A DNA stretch of 64,000 nucleotides from Kibdelosporangium banguiense (GCF_017876405.1 NZ_JAGINW010000001.1:9437203-9501202), one strand, 5' to 3'; positions 19,342 through 28,527 are shown, counted from the first letter of the stretch. Notes: a model not told the origin generated them from the sequence alone. A program made the numbers and translations.

Positions 19342-19379
19342 AACACGTGTGTACAGTTCGCCAACTGTAAATACGTGTT
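19342..19379. promoter_or_regulatory. large inverted-repeat operator between tetR and the Gfo operon
   Basis: Left arm AACACGTGTGTACAGTT and right arm AACTGTAAATACGTGTT are complementary in 15 of 17 positions around a 4-bp centre. The repeat lies 27 bp from the TetR start and 17 bp from the Gfo start, where it would cover both promoters. Its length suits two TetR dimers. Confidence 0.75.
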
Positions 19380-19395
19380 CACTGTTGAGGTGTCT

Positions 19396-20433
19396 ATGAC
19401 GGGTAACGGAGCCCTGGGCATCGGCTTGATCGGCGCGGGACCGGTCGCTCAGGCGATTCACGTTCCACACCTGGCCGCGTTGAGTGACCGGCTACACGTC
19501 GCGCACGTCATGGACGTCGACGCCGAGACAGCCGAGACCGTCGCGTCGTGGCTTGGCCCTGAAACCCGGCACGGCACGTCCATGGAGGCACTCCTTGCCG
19601 ACGACGCGGTGGATGTGGTCGCCATCTGCAGTCCTCACGCCTTCCACGTCGAGCAGGCGGAATCGGCGATCCGCGCGGGCGTGCGGGCCGTTCTCGTGGA
19701 GAAACCACTCGCCACCACCACCGAGGATGCCGAGCGGCTGGCAGCCGTGGCCCGGGAACACGGCGTGCCGGTGATCGTCGGCGCGATGCACACCTACGAC
19801 CCCGCCTATCTCGAGGCATCCCGGCACTGGGGCGATCTTCCCGACACCGCACGGCATATCCGGTCGGTGATCCAGCTCCCCGCCAACGCCAGGTTCGCCG
19901 GCCTGGCGACACAACTGCTCTCCGCACCAGGCGGGCCGCCACCCCGGGATCTCAGCGACCCCACGCAACGCAGCGCCGCGATTCATGGCACCCTGCTCGG
20001 GCTCGCCATCCACGACATTCCCCTGCTGCGCCGTTTCCTGCCACAGATCGAGGGAGTCGATTCGGCGGGCGCGCTGTCCCCGTTCGGATACCGCGTCATC
20101 GCGCACGGGCCTGACGGCCGGACCGCTGAGCTGATCGGGCATATCGGCACGTCCTGGCGTCCGGAGTGGACATTCGAGGTCTGGGGCACCGATACCTCGC
20201 TGCGAGTCGAGTTCCCGCCGTCCTACGTCCGCGCCGGTTCCGCGCTGGCGTCGATCGGCACCCGCACGTTCGGACCGTATGTCCACAATGGATACGACGG
20301 AGAGTGGCTGCACCTGGCGGATCTCGCGACGGGCGCGGCAGCGCCTCGCTACCCGTTCGACGAGCTGGTCGCCGATCTCGTGTATGCCAACGATCTCGCT
20401 TCTCGCGCGGCCAAGATGGGAGCTGCCGCATGA
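19396..20433 (+). CDS. Gfo/Idh/MocA-family NAD(P)-dependent oxidoreductase
   Basis: The 345-residue protein starts at ATG 19396 with GAGG 7 bases upstream. The Rossmann motif IGLIGAGPVAQAIHVPHL opens the sequence, and the family EKP motif appears as VLVEKPLATT near residue 105. The second domain has HGTLLGLAIHDIPLLRRFLP, with the H-D pair used in catalysis by sugar and inositol dehydrogenases. Substrate cannot be told. It is first of three genes and overlaps the next (ATGA), so it is co-translated with a protein of unknown function. A second family member is third in the operon. Confidence 0.87.
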   Translation: MTGNGALGIGLIGAGPVAQAIHVPHLAALSDRLHVAHVMDVDAETAETVASWLGPETRHGTSMEALLADDAVDVVAICSPHAFHVEQAESAIRAGVRAVLVEKPLATTTEDAERLAAVAREHGVPVIVGAMHTYDPAYLEASRHWGDLPDTARHIRSVIQLPANARFAGLATQLLSAPGGPPPRDLSDPTQRSAAIHGTLLGLAIHDIPLLRRFLPQIEGVDSAGALSPFGYRVIAHGPDGRTAELIGHIGTSWRPEWTFEVWGTDTSLRVEFPPSYVRAGSALASIGTRTFGPYVHNGYDGEWLHLADLATGAAAPRYPFDELVADLVYANDLASRAAKMGAAA

Positions 20434-21200
20434 CTCTCACTGTCACCCTCGACGCGGACCACGACACGCCCGCCATGCACGCGGTACTCGCGAGTCTGCC
20501 GCAGTGGCTGCGTGCGACGTCGGACAACCCGGACATCCGCACCGTCGCGGGCAACAACCCGGACTGGCCGGAACGCCTGCGCGCCGCCATCACGTCCGCA
20601 CCGCGTGCCGTCCTGCTGACCGAGCCTGCGCCCGCCGACGCGCAGGTTGTGTCCGAACTGGCCGACATGGCACAGGTTCCGGTCGTGATCGCCACCCCAT
20701 GGGCCCTCAACCCCGCCGCCCTGAGCGCTGCGGATCGCGTCCGGGCAGCCGTGTCCGGCGCGGCGCTCGTGGAACTGTTCGCGGCGCGGGATGTGCCACC
20801 CGCCACCAGCCTGCTCGCGCAGCTCGGCCTGGTACGGGTCGCGGCCGGTGAGATCTCGATGCTCCACGTGGCCCGGTTGGACGAGCGGGGATATACGGCC
20901 ACTGCCCGGATCGCGGGTGTGCCGGCGCAACTCACGGGTGTGCGGACCACCGCGGGCACCGACGTGCGGATGATCCTGCGCGGCCTCGCGGAGGAGTGGC
21001 AGCTGCGCTTCGGCGACCCCGCGCTCGCCCTGCCCGCGTCAGTGACCAGGATCGACGACTCCGGCGAGACCCTTCTGCCCACCCATTACGAGACCGCGCA
21101 ACGCGCTGCCTGGCGCGCTGTGCACGCCGCGGCTGTCGAAGGCGTTCACCCGCGCTACACCCTGCGCGACCTCGCAGCCGACCTGACGCTTCTCGACTAA
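20430..21200 (+). CDS. conserved hypothetical protein of the Gfo/Idh operon
   Basis: The 256-residue protein starts at ATG 20430, overlapping the stop of the first oxidoreductase. I do not recognise a domain. The first 110 residues alternate strands and helices (APRAVLLTEPAPADAQVV, VPVVIATPWALNP), similar in style to a Rossmann-like half. The C-terminal half ends in helical sequence. There is no signal peptide, membrane segment or cysteine motif. Tight coupling to a Gfo/Idh enzyme and to a second one downstream suggests a subunit or dedicated partner, for example a divergent dehydrogenase-like protein. This is inference from gene order. Confidence 0.75.
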   Translation: MTLTVTLDADHDTPAMHAVLASLPQWLRATSDNPDIRTVAGNNPDWPERLRAAITSAPRAVLLTEPAPADAQVVSELADMAQVPVVIATPWALNPAALSAADRVRAAVSGAALVELFAARDVPPATSLLAQLGLVRVAAGEISMLHVARLDERGYTATARIAGVPAQLTGVRTTAGTDVRMILRGLAEEWQLRFGDPALALPASVTRIDDSGETLLPTHYETAQRAAWRAVHAAAVEGVHPRYTLRDLAADLTLLD

Positions 21201-21210
21201 GGAAATTCCT

Positions 21211-22257
21211 GTGCCGCTACCAGCCGAACTGCCAGCACCCCGGATGTTCACCCGCGACAGCGCACCCTCACTGCGTTGGGGAATCCTCGCACCAGGGAAC
21301 ATAGCGGCCGCGTTCACCAGGTCCGTGCTGACCCACACCGACCAGCGAGTGGTGGCCGTCGGCTCCCGCTCGATCGAACGCGCCTCCTCGTTCAGTGCGA
21401 CCTTCGCCATCGAGTCCGCCTACGGGTCCTACGAGCAACTCGTCGCGGACCCCCAGGTCGACGTCGTCTACATCGCGGCACCGGCCAGCGAGCACCTCGC
21501 ACTGGCGTTGCTCGCGATCAACGCGGGAAAACCGGTCCTCGTCGAGAAACCGTTCACCACCTCCGCACAGGACGCTCGTATTCTCGCCGCAGCGGCCCGC
21601 GAGCGAGGTGTCTTCGCGATGGAGGCGATGTGGACCCGCTACCTGCCACAGTTCGACGTCGTCCGGCAACTGATCGCCGACGGGGTGCTCGGCCGGGTCG
21701 AGTCGTTGCTCGCCGACCACGGACAGGCCATCGCGCGGGATCCGGCCCATCGGCTGTACCGCCCGGAACTGGGCGGCGGCGCCCTTTTCGATCTGGGGAT
21801 CTATCCCGTCGCACTCAGTTCGGAGCTGCTGGGGTGCCCTTCCCGCGTCACGGCTGCCGGTGCCATGACCACCACCGGTGTCGACGCCTACGCGACGATC
21901 GCACTGGAGCACCCAGGAAACCGGCACGCCACGATCAGCACCGGACTCCTCACCCGCACACCCATCACGGCCGCCATCGGCGGCAGCGAGGCCCGCATCG
22001 AGATCGCCACCCCGTTCTTCACCCCGACCTCGATCACCCTCGCCGACAACACCATGTTCGGCGAGAGGGTCACCTGGTCCGACCCCACCGTCATGCGCGG
22101 CCTGGAAGGTCTGAGCTGGCAGGCGACGGCCGCCGCCAGCTACATCACCGACGGCCGCACCGAGTCACCGCTACACACACTCACCGAAACCATAAGCATC
22201 CTGGAAACCCTCGAGGAGGCCAGGCGGCAAGTCGAAAGCCAGGGACTGCCAGATTGA
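21211..22257 (+). CDS. Gfo/Idh/MocA-family oxidoreductase, dihydrodiol-dehydrogenase-like
   Basis: The 348-residue enzyme starts at GTG 21211 with AAGGAAA upstream, 10 bp after the preceding stop. RWGILAPGNIAAAFTRSV is the dinucleotide-binding loop and VLVEKPFTTS the EKP motif. MEAMWTRYLP and GGGALFDLGIYPV are typical of the trans-1,2-dihydrobenzene-1,2-diol dehydrogenase / xylose dehydrogenase branch. It completes the TetR-controlled operon. Two different Gfo/Idh enzymes in one operon suggest successive oxidation and reduction of a sugar or cyclitol, as in keto-sugar pathways. That is inference. Confidence 0.87.
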   Translation: MPLPAELPAPRMFTRDSAPSLRWGILAPGNIAAAFTRSVLTHTDQRVVAVGSRSIERASSFSATFAIESAYGSYEQLVADPQVDVVYIAAPASEHLALALLAINAGKPVLVEKPFTTSAQDARILAAAARERGVFAMEAMWTRYLPQFDVVRQLIADGVLGRVESLLADHGQAIARDPAHRLYRPELGGGALFDLGIYPVALSSELLGCPSRVTAAGAMTTTGVDAYATIALEHPGNRHATISTGLLTRTPITAAIGGSEARIEIATPFFTPTSITLADNTMFGERVTWSDPTVMRGLEGLSWQATAAASYITDGRTESPLHTLTETISILETLEEARRQVESQGLPD

Positions 22258-22268
22258 TGACCACGCGC

Positions 22269-22299
22269 GGCAATCCGGTTCATTCACCCGGGGATTGCC
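22269..22299. terminator. terminator after the Gfo/Idh operon
   Basis: An 8-bp stem GGCAATCC/GGATTGCC with a 15-base loop follows the operon stop by 11 bases. It overlaps the 3' end of a minus-strand kinase remnant, so it could act in both directions. Confidence 0.5.
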
Positions 22300-22460
22300 T
22301 GAACGGCAGTCGAAGCGTGAACGTCGTCGCTTCCCCAGGTCGGCTCGCTGCGGTCACTGTGCCGTTGTGCGCGTGCGTGAGCTGCCGCACGATTGCCCAG
22401 ACCGAGGCCGCTACCACCGGTTTGCCTGCTGCGTGACTTGTCCGCGCGCCAGAAGCGGTC
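22284..22460 (-). pseudogene. C-terminal remnant of a sensor histidine kinase
   Basis: The minus strand encodes FDRFWRADKSRSRQTGGSGLGL (split here as FDRFWRADK and TGGSGLGL, the F and G2 boxes of a HATPase). After a frame change near 22415 it continues as AIVRQLTHAHNGTVTAAS and ends FTLRLPF. Only about 55 residues of the ATP-binding domain survive, and they are frameshifted. The DHp domain and sensor are gone; upstream the frame runs into an unrelated membrane-anchored fragment. Confidence 0.75.
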
Positions 22461-22479
22461 GAACACATGGGCAGGTCGG

Positions 22480-22890
22480 TCTCTTCGATGCCGGTGCCTG
22501 TATCGCGTGAGCAGGATTGTCAATGCCAGTACGACGACTGCGAGCATGACGATCCGCGTGATGTTGCCGCCGGACAATTCGAATCCGGGAGTCACCTGCA
22601 CACCGGACGGGTTGCTCACGAACAACAATGCCGCAGGCGCAACGTACGGCCGCAGCAGCTCGCGTCGGCTGGTGTCCACGCACGCACTGGCGACTTGTGC
22701 GTTGCCGCCGACACTGGTGGTGGTGAAGTCGAGACTGATCTTCACCGGCGGCATGCCTTGCCGGCTCAGGCATTCGTTCACCTTCGTGGCGAGCCGTGCG
22801 ATGGCCTGCTCCTCGGTCGGCGTCGGCGACTCCACTGGGATCAGGCCGCATTTCCACGGCAGGATGGCATCCTGCGAGCCACCGGCGGGA
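22480..22890 (-). pseudogene. fragment of an unknown protein with C-terminal membrane helix
   Basis: The minus-strand frame contains ARLATKVNECLSRQGMPPV, ISLDFTTTSVGGNAQVASAC and a C-terminal helix IVMLAVVVLALTILLTRY followed by a basic tail. This resembles an extracytoplasmic domain anchored by one helix, possibly encoded next to the MacB-like ABC system. No start codon with a ribosome site is visible. Its 5' end abuts the truncated permease gene on the opposite strand and its 3' end fuses into the kinase remnant. Function unknown. Confidence 0.4.
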
Positions 22891-23435
22891 TGGGCTTCGA
22901 CGGCCATCCGACCACGATCTACCTCAAGGCAACGGAATCGGCAATCGAAGCCGTCCGATCCGTACTCCCAGCGACTGTGAATCCCCAACGACCGGACGCG
23001 GTACAGGTATCCAGGCCGTCTGACGCACTGGCGGCCAAGCGCCTTACCGAAGCGGGCCTGTCCGCGCTGTTCCTGGCCTTGCCCGGGGTCGCGCTGCTGG
23101 TCGGCGGTATCGGGGTGGCGAACACCATGGTCGTGTCCGTCCTGGAACGACGCAAGGAGATCGGGCTGCGGCGTGCGCTGGGCGCCAGCCGTAACCAGAT
23201 CCGTGGCCAGTTCCTCACCGAGTCGGTCGCGTTGGCCGGACTCGGCGGCAACGCGGGAGTGCTGATCGGTATCACGGCCACCGTGGGATATGCCGCCCGC
23301 CAGGATTGCCCCGTCATCATTCCCGTCCAGGCTGTCACAGGCGGGTTGGGCGGCGCACTGCTCATTGGCATCCTGGTAGGTGTCTACCCCGCGATTCGCG
23401 CCGCCCGTCTGTCCCCAACCGAAGCACTCGCTTGA
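22890..23435 (+). pseudogene. 5'-truncated MacB/FtsX-type ABC transporter permease
   Basis: About 175 C-terminal residues remain, with the FtsX/MacB signature VGGIGVANTMVVSVLERRKEIGLRRALGAS given here in two parts: VGGIGVANTMVVSV and RRKEIGLRRALGA. QIRGQFLTESV and the final YPAIRAARLSPTEALA are also present. Three of the four usual membrane helices and the end of the periplasmic domain are kept. The N-terminal half and the partner ATPase gene are missing. Homology starts near 22910 (TTIYLKATESAIEAV), next to the head of the minus-strand fragment. Confidence 0.8.
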
Positions 23436-23522
23436 GCCGTCCGACGTACGGAACGGGGATCTCGGCCGTCGCTCCGGACGTGTCCCCTGAAGTTCCGGAA
23501 CGCCGCGCACCGGTCCAGACCA

Positions 23523-23552
23523 TTGCACCACCCCCGGCCGGAACGCTAAACT
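23523..23552 (+). promoter_or_regulatory. candidate sigma-70-type promoter of the rhamnosidase gene
   Basis: TTGCAC at 23523 and TAAACT at 23547 are separated by 18 bp. Transcription would start near 23559, placing the LacI-type operator at the start site. It is predicted from hexamers only. Confidence 0.5.
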
Positions 23553-23560
23553 TGAATGAG

Positions 23561-23574
23561 TTGAATCGTTTCAA
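23561..23574. promoter_or_regulatory. LacI-family operator before the rhamnosidase gene
   Basis: TTGAATCGTTTCAA is a near-perfect palindrome with the central CG typical of LacI/GalR operators. It lies 63 bp before the gene and just after the predicted -10 box, a classical repression position. The cognate repressor is not in the window. Confidence 0.7.
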
Positions 23575-23636
23575 CGTCCGGGTACTGCCAGGGCAGGAAC
23601 AACGAATGTTCCTGTGTACGCGAGAGCGGAGCACGC

Positions 23637-26600
23637 ATGTCCGGTCACCGCCCTGCCCAAATCGTGGTCGTTCTCTTGCTCTCGCAGTTGTTGATGCTGC
23701 CCGCGGGCCTGTTCTCGTCCGCCTTCGCCGCCGACGGCCTCACGGTCCATGACCTGCGAGTGGGCAACACCGCTAATCCGTTGGCCGTTGACGATCCCCG
23801 CCCGGCGCTGAGCTGGCGACTGCGGTCGGGAACCCGGGGCGATCGGCAGACCGCCTATCGGATCCTCGTCGCCAGCAGGCCGGAGATTCTGGCCAGGAAA
23901 CGTGGGGACGTCTGGGACAGCGGCAAGGTCACCAGCCCTGACTCGGTCGCGATTGCTTATGGCGGACCGGATCTGACGCCCGCGCGCCGGTACTACTGGA
24001 GTGTTCAAGCCTGGGACATGAACGGCCGTCCCTCCGGCCTGGCGCCGACGGCATGGTGGGAGACGGGCCTGTCCGGGGCAGCGGACTGGGCGGGCGCGCA
24101 GTGGATCACTCCGGACACCGGCAACGCCTACTCCTGGCAGGACTTCACACTGGATGCCGACTTCATGATAAAGTCCGGCGCCGCGGGCATCCTGTTACGG
24201 GCCAAGGATTCCGACACCTTTGCCATGTGGCAGGTCAACGCGGTGACCACGCCCGGCAAGGTGACGCTACGGCCGCACACCAAGATCCAAGGCTCGTTCT
24301 CGCTGCTCGGCGAGGTCGACCTGAGCCCGGTGATCACGCCGTCGAACGTGACCGCGACCCACCACATCCGGCTACGGGCCCAGGCCGGCACGGTCACCAC
24401 CTGGATCGACGGAACCCAGGTCGACACACGCAGCCTGGGCATACCCGGCCCCGGCACGATCGGGTTCCGGTCTTCGACCAGCCAGGGTGTCAGCGAGATC
24501 GCGCAGTACGACAACATCGTCATTCGCGACCTGGCAGGCAGGATCCTGTTCTCCGACGACTTCTCGATCTCGCCCGATCCCCGGTTCCCCGGCGTGCCGA
24601 TCACCGACGGCCGCCTGGAACCACGCGGAGACCCGACGCTCCTTGCGACCGAGCCCGATGCCCCCTTGCTGCGTAAGGAGTTCGTCCTTGACAAACCAGT
24701 CGCCACCGCCCGCGCCGATGTCTACGGCCTTGGGTTCTACGAACTACGTCTCAACGGCGGCAAAGTAGGCGACCACGCTCTCTCCCCTGCCAGCACTCCT
24801 TACGAAAAAAGGAATCTCTACGACACCTACGACATCACAACGCTGCTGAAGCAAGGACCCAACGCGGCCGGCATGTGGCTCGGCAACGGCTACGGCCCAC
24901 GTTTCAGCCCATACGGATTCCGTTGGCATGGCCCGAAACAGGCAATCGTCCTGCTGGCCGTGACATACACCGACGGCACTCGCCAGACGATCACCACCGG
25001 CGACTCCTGGCGATGGTCGGACAGTCCCATCACCAGCAACGACATCTACAACGGCGAAAACTACGACGCCCGGCTGCGTCAGCCAGGCTGGGACAGTCCG
25101 GGATTCGACGATTCGTCCTGGCACTCCGTCCGGACCACGACGGCCCCGAGCCCGGTACTCGCCGCCAACTCCGCACCACCAATCCGCGTAGTGCAGACCC
25201 TCAAGGCCACAGCCCTGACGCAACCACGCCCCGGTGTGTACGTCTACGACTTCGGGCAGAACATCGCAGGCTGGCCACGACTGCGAGTCGCCGGGCCGGC
25301 CGGGGCGACCGCACGCATGCGGACAGCCGAAGAGCTCGACGCGAACGGAATGCTGGACACGGCCACGAACCGGAACGCCGCGTCCACCGATTCGTACACT
25401 TTAGACGGTACTGCGGGCGTCCAGACCTATGAACCGCGCTTCACCTACCACGGTTTCCGTTACCTCGAAGTCACCGGCTACCCGGGGACCCCGGACCTCG
25501 ACAGCGTGACCGGCCTGGTGGCCCGCGCGGATGTCGCCGCCACCGGGAGAATCGAGACCTCCGACCCGCTGCTGAACCGGATCTGGCAGAACAACCGCTG
25601 GGCCATGCTGAACAACTCCATGAGCCTGCCCACCGACACCCCGGTCCGTGACGAACGGACTCCGCCAGGTATGGACGTTCAGGCCTATCACGCCGCCGCC
25701 ATCCGCGACTTCGGCATGGAACGGTTCTACGCCAAGTACATGCAGGACCTGCCACCGGGAACCGCACTGCCCAATGACGCCCACAACGCCCAGCAGCCCG
25801 ACATGGGCGGTGGTTCAGTGTCGCTGGCATGGTCGCTGTACGAGCAGTACGGCGACCTGTCGCTGCTCGCCAGGAGCTACCCGGCGATGAAGGCGTTCGT
25901 GAACGCCAACGCCGCCGCTTACCCGGGCCTCATCTGGCCGGACGACAAAGGCTTCGGGGACTGGTGCCCGCCGGTCCACGGCCCGGATGCCAACAACGGC
26001 CAGGGAAGCCCGAGCGCAGGCGAGTGCTTCAGCGAGCGATCACTGGTCAACACAGCACTGTCCTACCGCCAGGCCTCCGACACCGCCAAAGCGGCCGCGG
26101 CACTGGGCATGCAGGACGACGCGACCCGCTTCCGGCAGCTGTCGTCCTCGATCGCGCAAGCGTTCAACGCCCGCTTCCTTGACCGCACTGGAACTACCTA
26201 TGGCAGCGGGCGGCAAGTCACCGCCGTGCTTCCGCTCGCTTTCGGCATGGTCCCGGAAGACCGGATCCTCGCAGTAGGCGCCCGCCTCGCGGAAACGGTT
26301 CTGGGCAAGGACAAAGGGCACCTCGACACCGGCATATTCGGCACCCGGTACCTGGTCGACGCACTCGCCCGGGCCGGACGCATCGACGTGGCCAGGACCG
26401 TCCTCGGCCAGACGACCTATCCCGGATTCGGTTACCAGATCAGCCGCGGAGCCACCACACCATGGGAACAGTGGACGTACGAGTCCAATATGGAGACTCA
26501 CGACCACGCGATGTTCGCCGGTGTCAACGCCACCCTGTACACCCAGCTCGGCGGCATCACCCCAGCATCACCAGGCTACGCGTCGATCAACATAGAACCG

Positions 26601-26867
26601 CAGGTCCCTGCCGGACTCACCCGTCTCTCGGCATCGATCGACACGGTACGCGGCACCGTGGTCTCCTCCTGGACCAACGACACGTGCACGTTCGACCTGA
26701 CGGTCAGCGTGCCGGTCAACGCGACAGCCACGGTATCCGTCCCCTCGTTCGGTGCCACAAAGGTCCGTGCGGCGGCAGGTGCCACCAAACTGCCTGGCAG
26801 CTCGACAGCGCAACAGTATTCCGTCGGTTCAGGAAGCTGGCAGTTCACCGCTGAACGCTGTGTCTGA
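23637..26867 (+). CDS. secreted alpha-L-rhamnosidase (GH78) with inserted lectin-like module
   Basis: The 1076-residue protein begins at ATG 23637 and has a signal peptide ending near residue 31 (SAFA/AD). The N-terminal FN3-like and Bac_rhamnosid_N regions (LRVGNTANPLAVDDPRPALSW) are followed by a beta-rich insert at about 165-315 (AAGILLRAKDSDTFAMWQV), resembling a concanavalin-like carbohydrate module. Then come the second rhamnosidase N domain (GLGFYELRLNGGKVGD), the (alpha/alpha)6 barrel from about 630, and the C-terminal beta domain. The active-site loop reads PTDTPVRDERTPPGMD, where GH78 enzymes usually have DCPQRDERLGWTGD. The Asp/Arg/Asp/Glu set is kept but the Gly-Trp pair is lost. 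The second acidic site is TPWEQWTYES. It removes terminal rhamnose from plant or microbial glycans. Confidence 0.9.
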   Translation: MSGHRPAQIVVVLLLSQLLMLPAGLFSSAFAADGLTVHDLRVGNTANPLAVDDPRPALSWRLRSGTRGDRQTAYRILVASRPEILARKRGDVWDSGKVTSPDSVAIAYGGPDLTPARRYYWSVQAWDMNGRPSGLAPTAWWETGLSGAADWAGAQWITPDTGNAYSWQDFTLDADFMIKSGAAGILLRAKDSDTFAMWQVNAVTTPGKVTLRPHTKIQGSFSLLGEVDLSPVITPSNVTATHHIRLRAQAGTVTTWIDGTQVDTRSLGIPGPGTIGFRSSTSQGVSEIAQYDNIVIRDLAGRILFSDDFSISPDPRFPGVPITDGRLEPRGDPTLLATEPDAPLLRKEFVLDKPVATARADVYGLGFYELRLNGGKVGDHALSPASTPYEKRNLYDTYDITTLLKQGPNAAGMWLGNGYGPRFSPYGFRWHGPKQAIVLLAVTYTDGTRQTITTGDSWRWSDSPITSNDIYNGENYDARLRQPGWDSPGFDDSSWHSVRTTTAPSPVLAANSAPPIRVVQTLKATALTQPRPGVYVYDFGQNIAGWPRLRVAGPAGATARMRTAEELDANGMLDTATNRNAASTDSYTLDGTAGVQTYEPRFTYHGFRYLEVTGYPGTPDLDSVTGLVARADVAATGRIETSDPLLNRIWQNNRWAMLNNSMSLPTDTPVRDERTPPGMDVQAYHAAAIRDFGMERFYAKYMQDLPPGTALPNDAHNAQQPDMGGGSVSLAWSLYEQYGDLSLLARSYPAMKAFVNANAAAYPGLIWPDDKGFGDWCPPVHGPDANNGQGSPSAGECFSERSLVNTALSYRQASDTAKAAAALGMQDDATRFRQLSSSIAQAFNARFLDRTGTTYGSGRQVTAVLPLAFGMVPEDRILAVGARLAETVLGKDKGHLDTGIFGTRYLVDALARAGRIDVARTVLGQTTYPGFGYQISRGATTPWEQWTYESNMETHDHAMFAGVNATLYTQLGGITPASPGYASINIEPQVPAGLTRLSASIDTVRGTVVSSWTNDTCTFDLTVSVPVNATATVSVPSFGATKVRAAAGATKLPGSSTAQQYSVGSGSWQFTAERCV

Positions 26868-26896
26868 GAAGGCCCGGCTCATGGACTCGGCTTGTG

Positions 26897-28018
26897 TCAG
26901 GTGAGCATGTCGATCAGGCTCTGGACCGCGTTGCCGGCGGACAGGTTTTCGTAGAGCTCCGCGGCCTCGATGGCGACCTTGGTGCTGCGGGGAAACATGG
27001 CCTGCTCGTAGTCGGTGAGGGCGGCTTCGGTGTCGTCGGGGTGCGCGGCGAGCGCTTTGCCGAGTTCGGCGCCGTCGTACATGGCCAGGTTGGCGCCTTC
27101 ACCATTCGGGGCTGCGAGGTGCGCGGCGTCGCCGAGCAGGGTCACCCCCGGTACCCGGTCCCATCGGTGCTCGATCGGCAGAGCGTAGTGGGGGCGCAGG
27201 ACCGGCGCGGTGTCTGCGTCGGCGATCAGCGCGGTGAGTTCCGGTGCCCAGCCGTCGAACTCCTGCGCGATCCGCGCGGTGGCCGCGGCGGAATCGGTGA
27301 AATCGATGGTGGCGAACCACTCCAGCGGCTCGGTGAGCGTGACGTAGGTGTGCAGGGTGTCGCCGCTCTCGCGGTGAGCCTGGATCCCCTTGCCCGGCAG
27401 GGGCCCGTCCGCGCCCATCGAACCGCCACCGACCGCTTCCGCGGCGGCGGGGTGGCGGGTGTCGGCGTCGAAGAGATAGGTCTCGACGAACGATATGCCG
27501 GTGTATCCGGGTATGGCGTCGGTGAGCAGCGGCCGGACCCGTGACCACGCGCCGTCCGCGCCGACCAGCAGGGTCGTGACAACAGTGGCGCCGTCGGCGA
27601 AGGTCACCTCGTGGCGGCCCTCGCCGAGGGAACGGATGCTGCTGACCTTGTGTCCCCAATGGACGGTGCCGGGCGGGAGGGAGTCGAGCAGCATCTGCCG
27701 TAGCTCACCGCGTTGCACCTCGGGGCGTCCTCCCGTACCGTCGTCGGCTTTGTCGAACAGGACAGTCCCGTTCCAGTCGAGGAGCCGCATCGCCTGGCGG
27801 CCCTGAAGGATGAGGGCGCGGAATTCCTCCATCAGATCGGCGGCCTGCACGGCCAGTTGGCCGTTGTAGTCATGGATGTCGAGCATCCCGCCCTGCGCAC
27901 GCGCCGCTGGGGAGGCCTCCGCCTCGTAGATCGTGGACGGGATGCCGTGGACGTGCAGGACGCGGGCAAGGGTGAGGCCGCCGAGTCCGGCGCCGATGAT
28001 CGTGACGGGAGTGGGCAT
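26897..28018 (-). CDS. FAD-dependent monooxygenase of the TetX/PHBH type
   Basis: The 373-residue flavoprotein begins at ATG 28018. VTIIGAGLGGLTLARVL (residues 5-21) is the GxGxxG ADP-binding fold, VQRGELRQMLLDSL the conserved Arg segment, LVGADGAWSRVRPLL the DG motif and LLGDAAHLAAPNGEGANLAM the GD motif, all of group A flavin monooxygenases. The overall pattern is closest to TetX-like enzymes. Detoxification or tailoring of a small aromatic or polyketide molecule is likely; true tetracycline inactivation is only a possibility. It follows the marR gene by 62 bp on the same strand, so it is probably induced when the repressor binds its ligand. Confidence 0.88.
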   Translation of the reverse strand: MPTPVTIIGAGLGGLTLARVLHVHGIPSTIYEAEASPAARAQGGMLDIHDYNGQLAVQAADLMEEFRALILQGRQAMRLLDWNGTVLFDKADDGTGGRPEVQRGELRQMLLDSLPPGTVHWGHKVSSIRSLGEGRHEVTFADGATVVTTLLVGADGAWSRVRPLLTDAIPGYTGISFVETYLFDADTRHPAAAEAVGGGSMGADGPLPGKGIQAHRESGDTLHTYVTLTEPLEWFATIDFTDSAAATARIAQEFDGWAPELTALIADADTAPVLRPHYALPIEHRWDRVPGVTLLGDAAHLAAPNGEGANLAMYDGAELGKALAAHPDDTEAALTDYEQAMFPRSTKVAIEAAELYENLSAGNAVQSLIDMLT

Positions 28019-28080
28019 GGTCGCTCCTGTTCCGGGCAGGTTCGAGCGCGCGCCAGCGCAGGGATGTTCTGGGTGCGCGG

Positions 28081-28527
28081 CTACGACCGGGTCGGTTGCG
28101 GCAGTTCCGCGGTGATCTTCGTGAGCAGGGCGTGCAGGGTGGCCCGCTCGGACTGGTCCAACGGAGCCAGGATCGCCTCGTCGGCGGCGGCCATCGCGGT
28201 GTCGAGCCCGGCGACGAGTTCGATGCCGGCCGGTGTCGCGTAAACGCGTTTGCTGCGCTCGTTGCCGCCCTCCGTACGGCGCTCGACGAGGCCGCGGCGT
28301 TCGAGCCCCTGCAGCAGGCCCGAGACGCTCGCCGCGGTCGTGTGGGTCATCTGCGCGATGTCGCGCTGGATCGCACCGGGGCTCCGGATCAGGCAGCCGA
28401 GCACGAAGGCCTGCTCGAAGCTGAGCTCACGGGCCCGGATCCAGTCCTCGCCGGCCTTGCGCTGAGCCCATACGACCCAACGCATCAGCTCGAAGCTGCG
28501 GTTCCGCGTGCTCTTCGACGCATCCAC
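28081..28527 (-). CDS. MarR-family repressor, predicted leaderless
   Basis: The 148-residue regulator has the MarR winged helix: SFEQAFVLGCLIRSPGAIQRDIAQ, the recognition helix TTAASVSGLLQGLERRGLVERR and a wing with Asp/Arg (GNERSKRVYATPAG); these are shown in pieces. The start is GTG 28527. A TTG at 28563 also lies in frame but is itself the -35 box TTGACA. With TAGGTT as -10, seven bases before the GTG, the transcript should begin at or next to the start codon, without a leader or Shine-Dalgarno site. The monooxygenase gene lies downstream in the same operon. Confidence 0.85.
   Translation of the reverse strand: MDASKSTRNRSFELMRWVVWAQRKAGEDWIRARELSFEQAFVLGCLIRSPGAIQRDIAQMTHTTAASVSGLLQGLERRGLVERRTEGGNERSKRVYATPAGIELVAGLDTAMAAADEAILAPLDQSERATLHALLTKITAELPQPTRS

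Noticed and set aside
26897..28018. Calling the FAD monooxygenase a tetracycline-resistance gene
   Set aside because: Motifs are shared by many group A flavin monooxygenases; similarity to TetX alone does not show the substrate.
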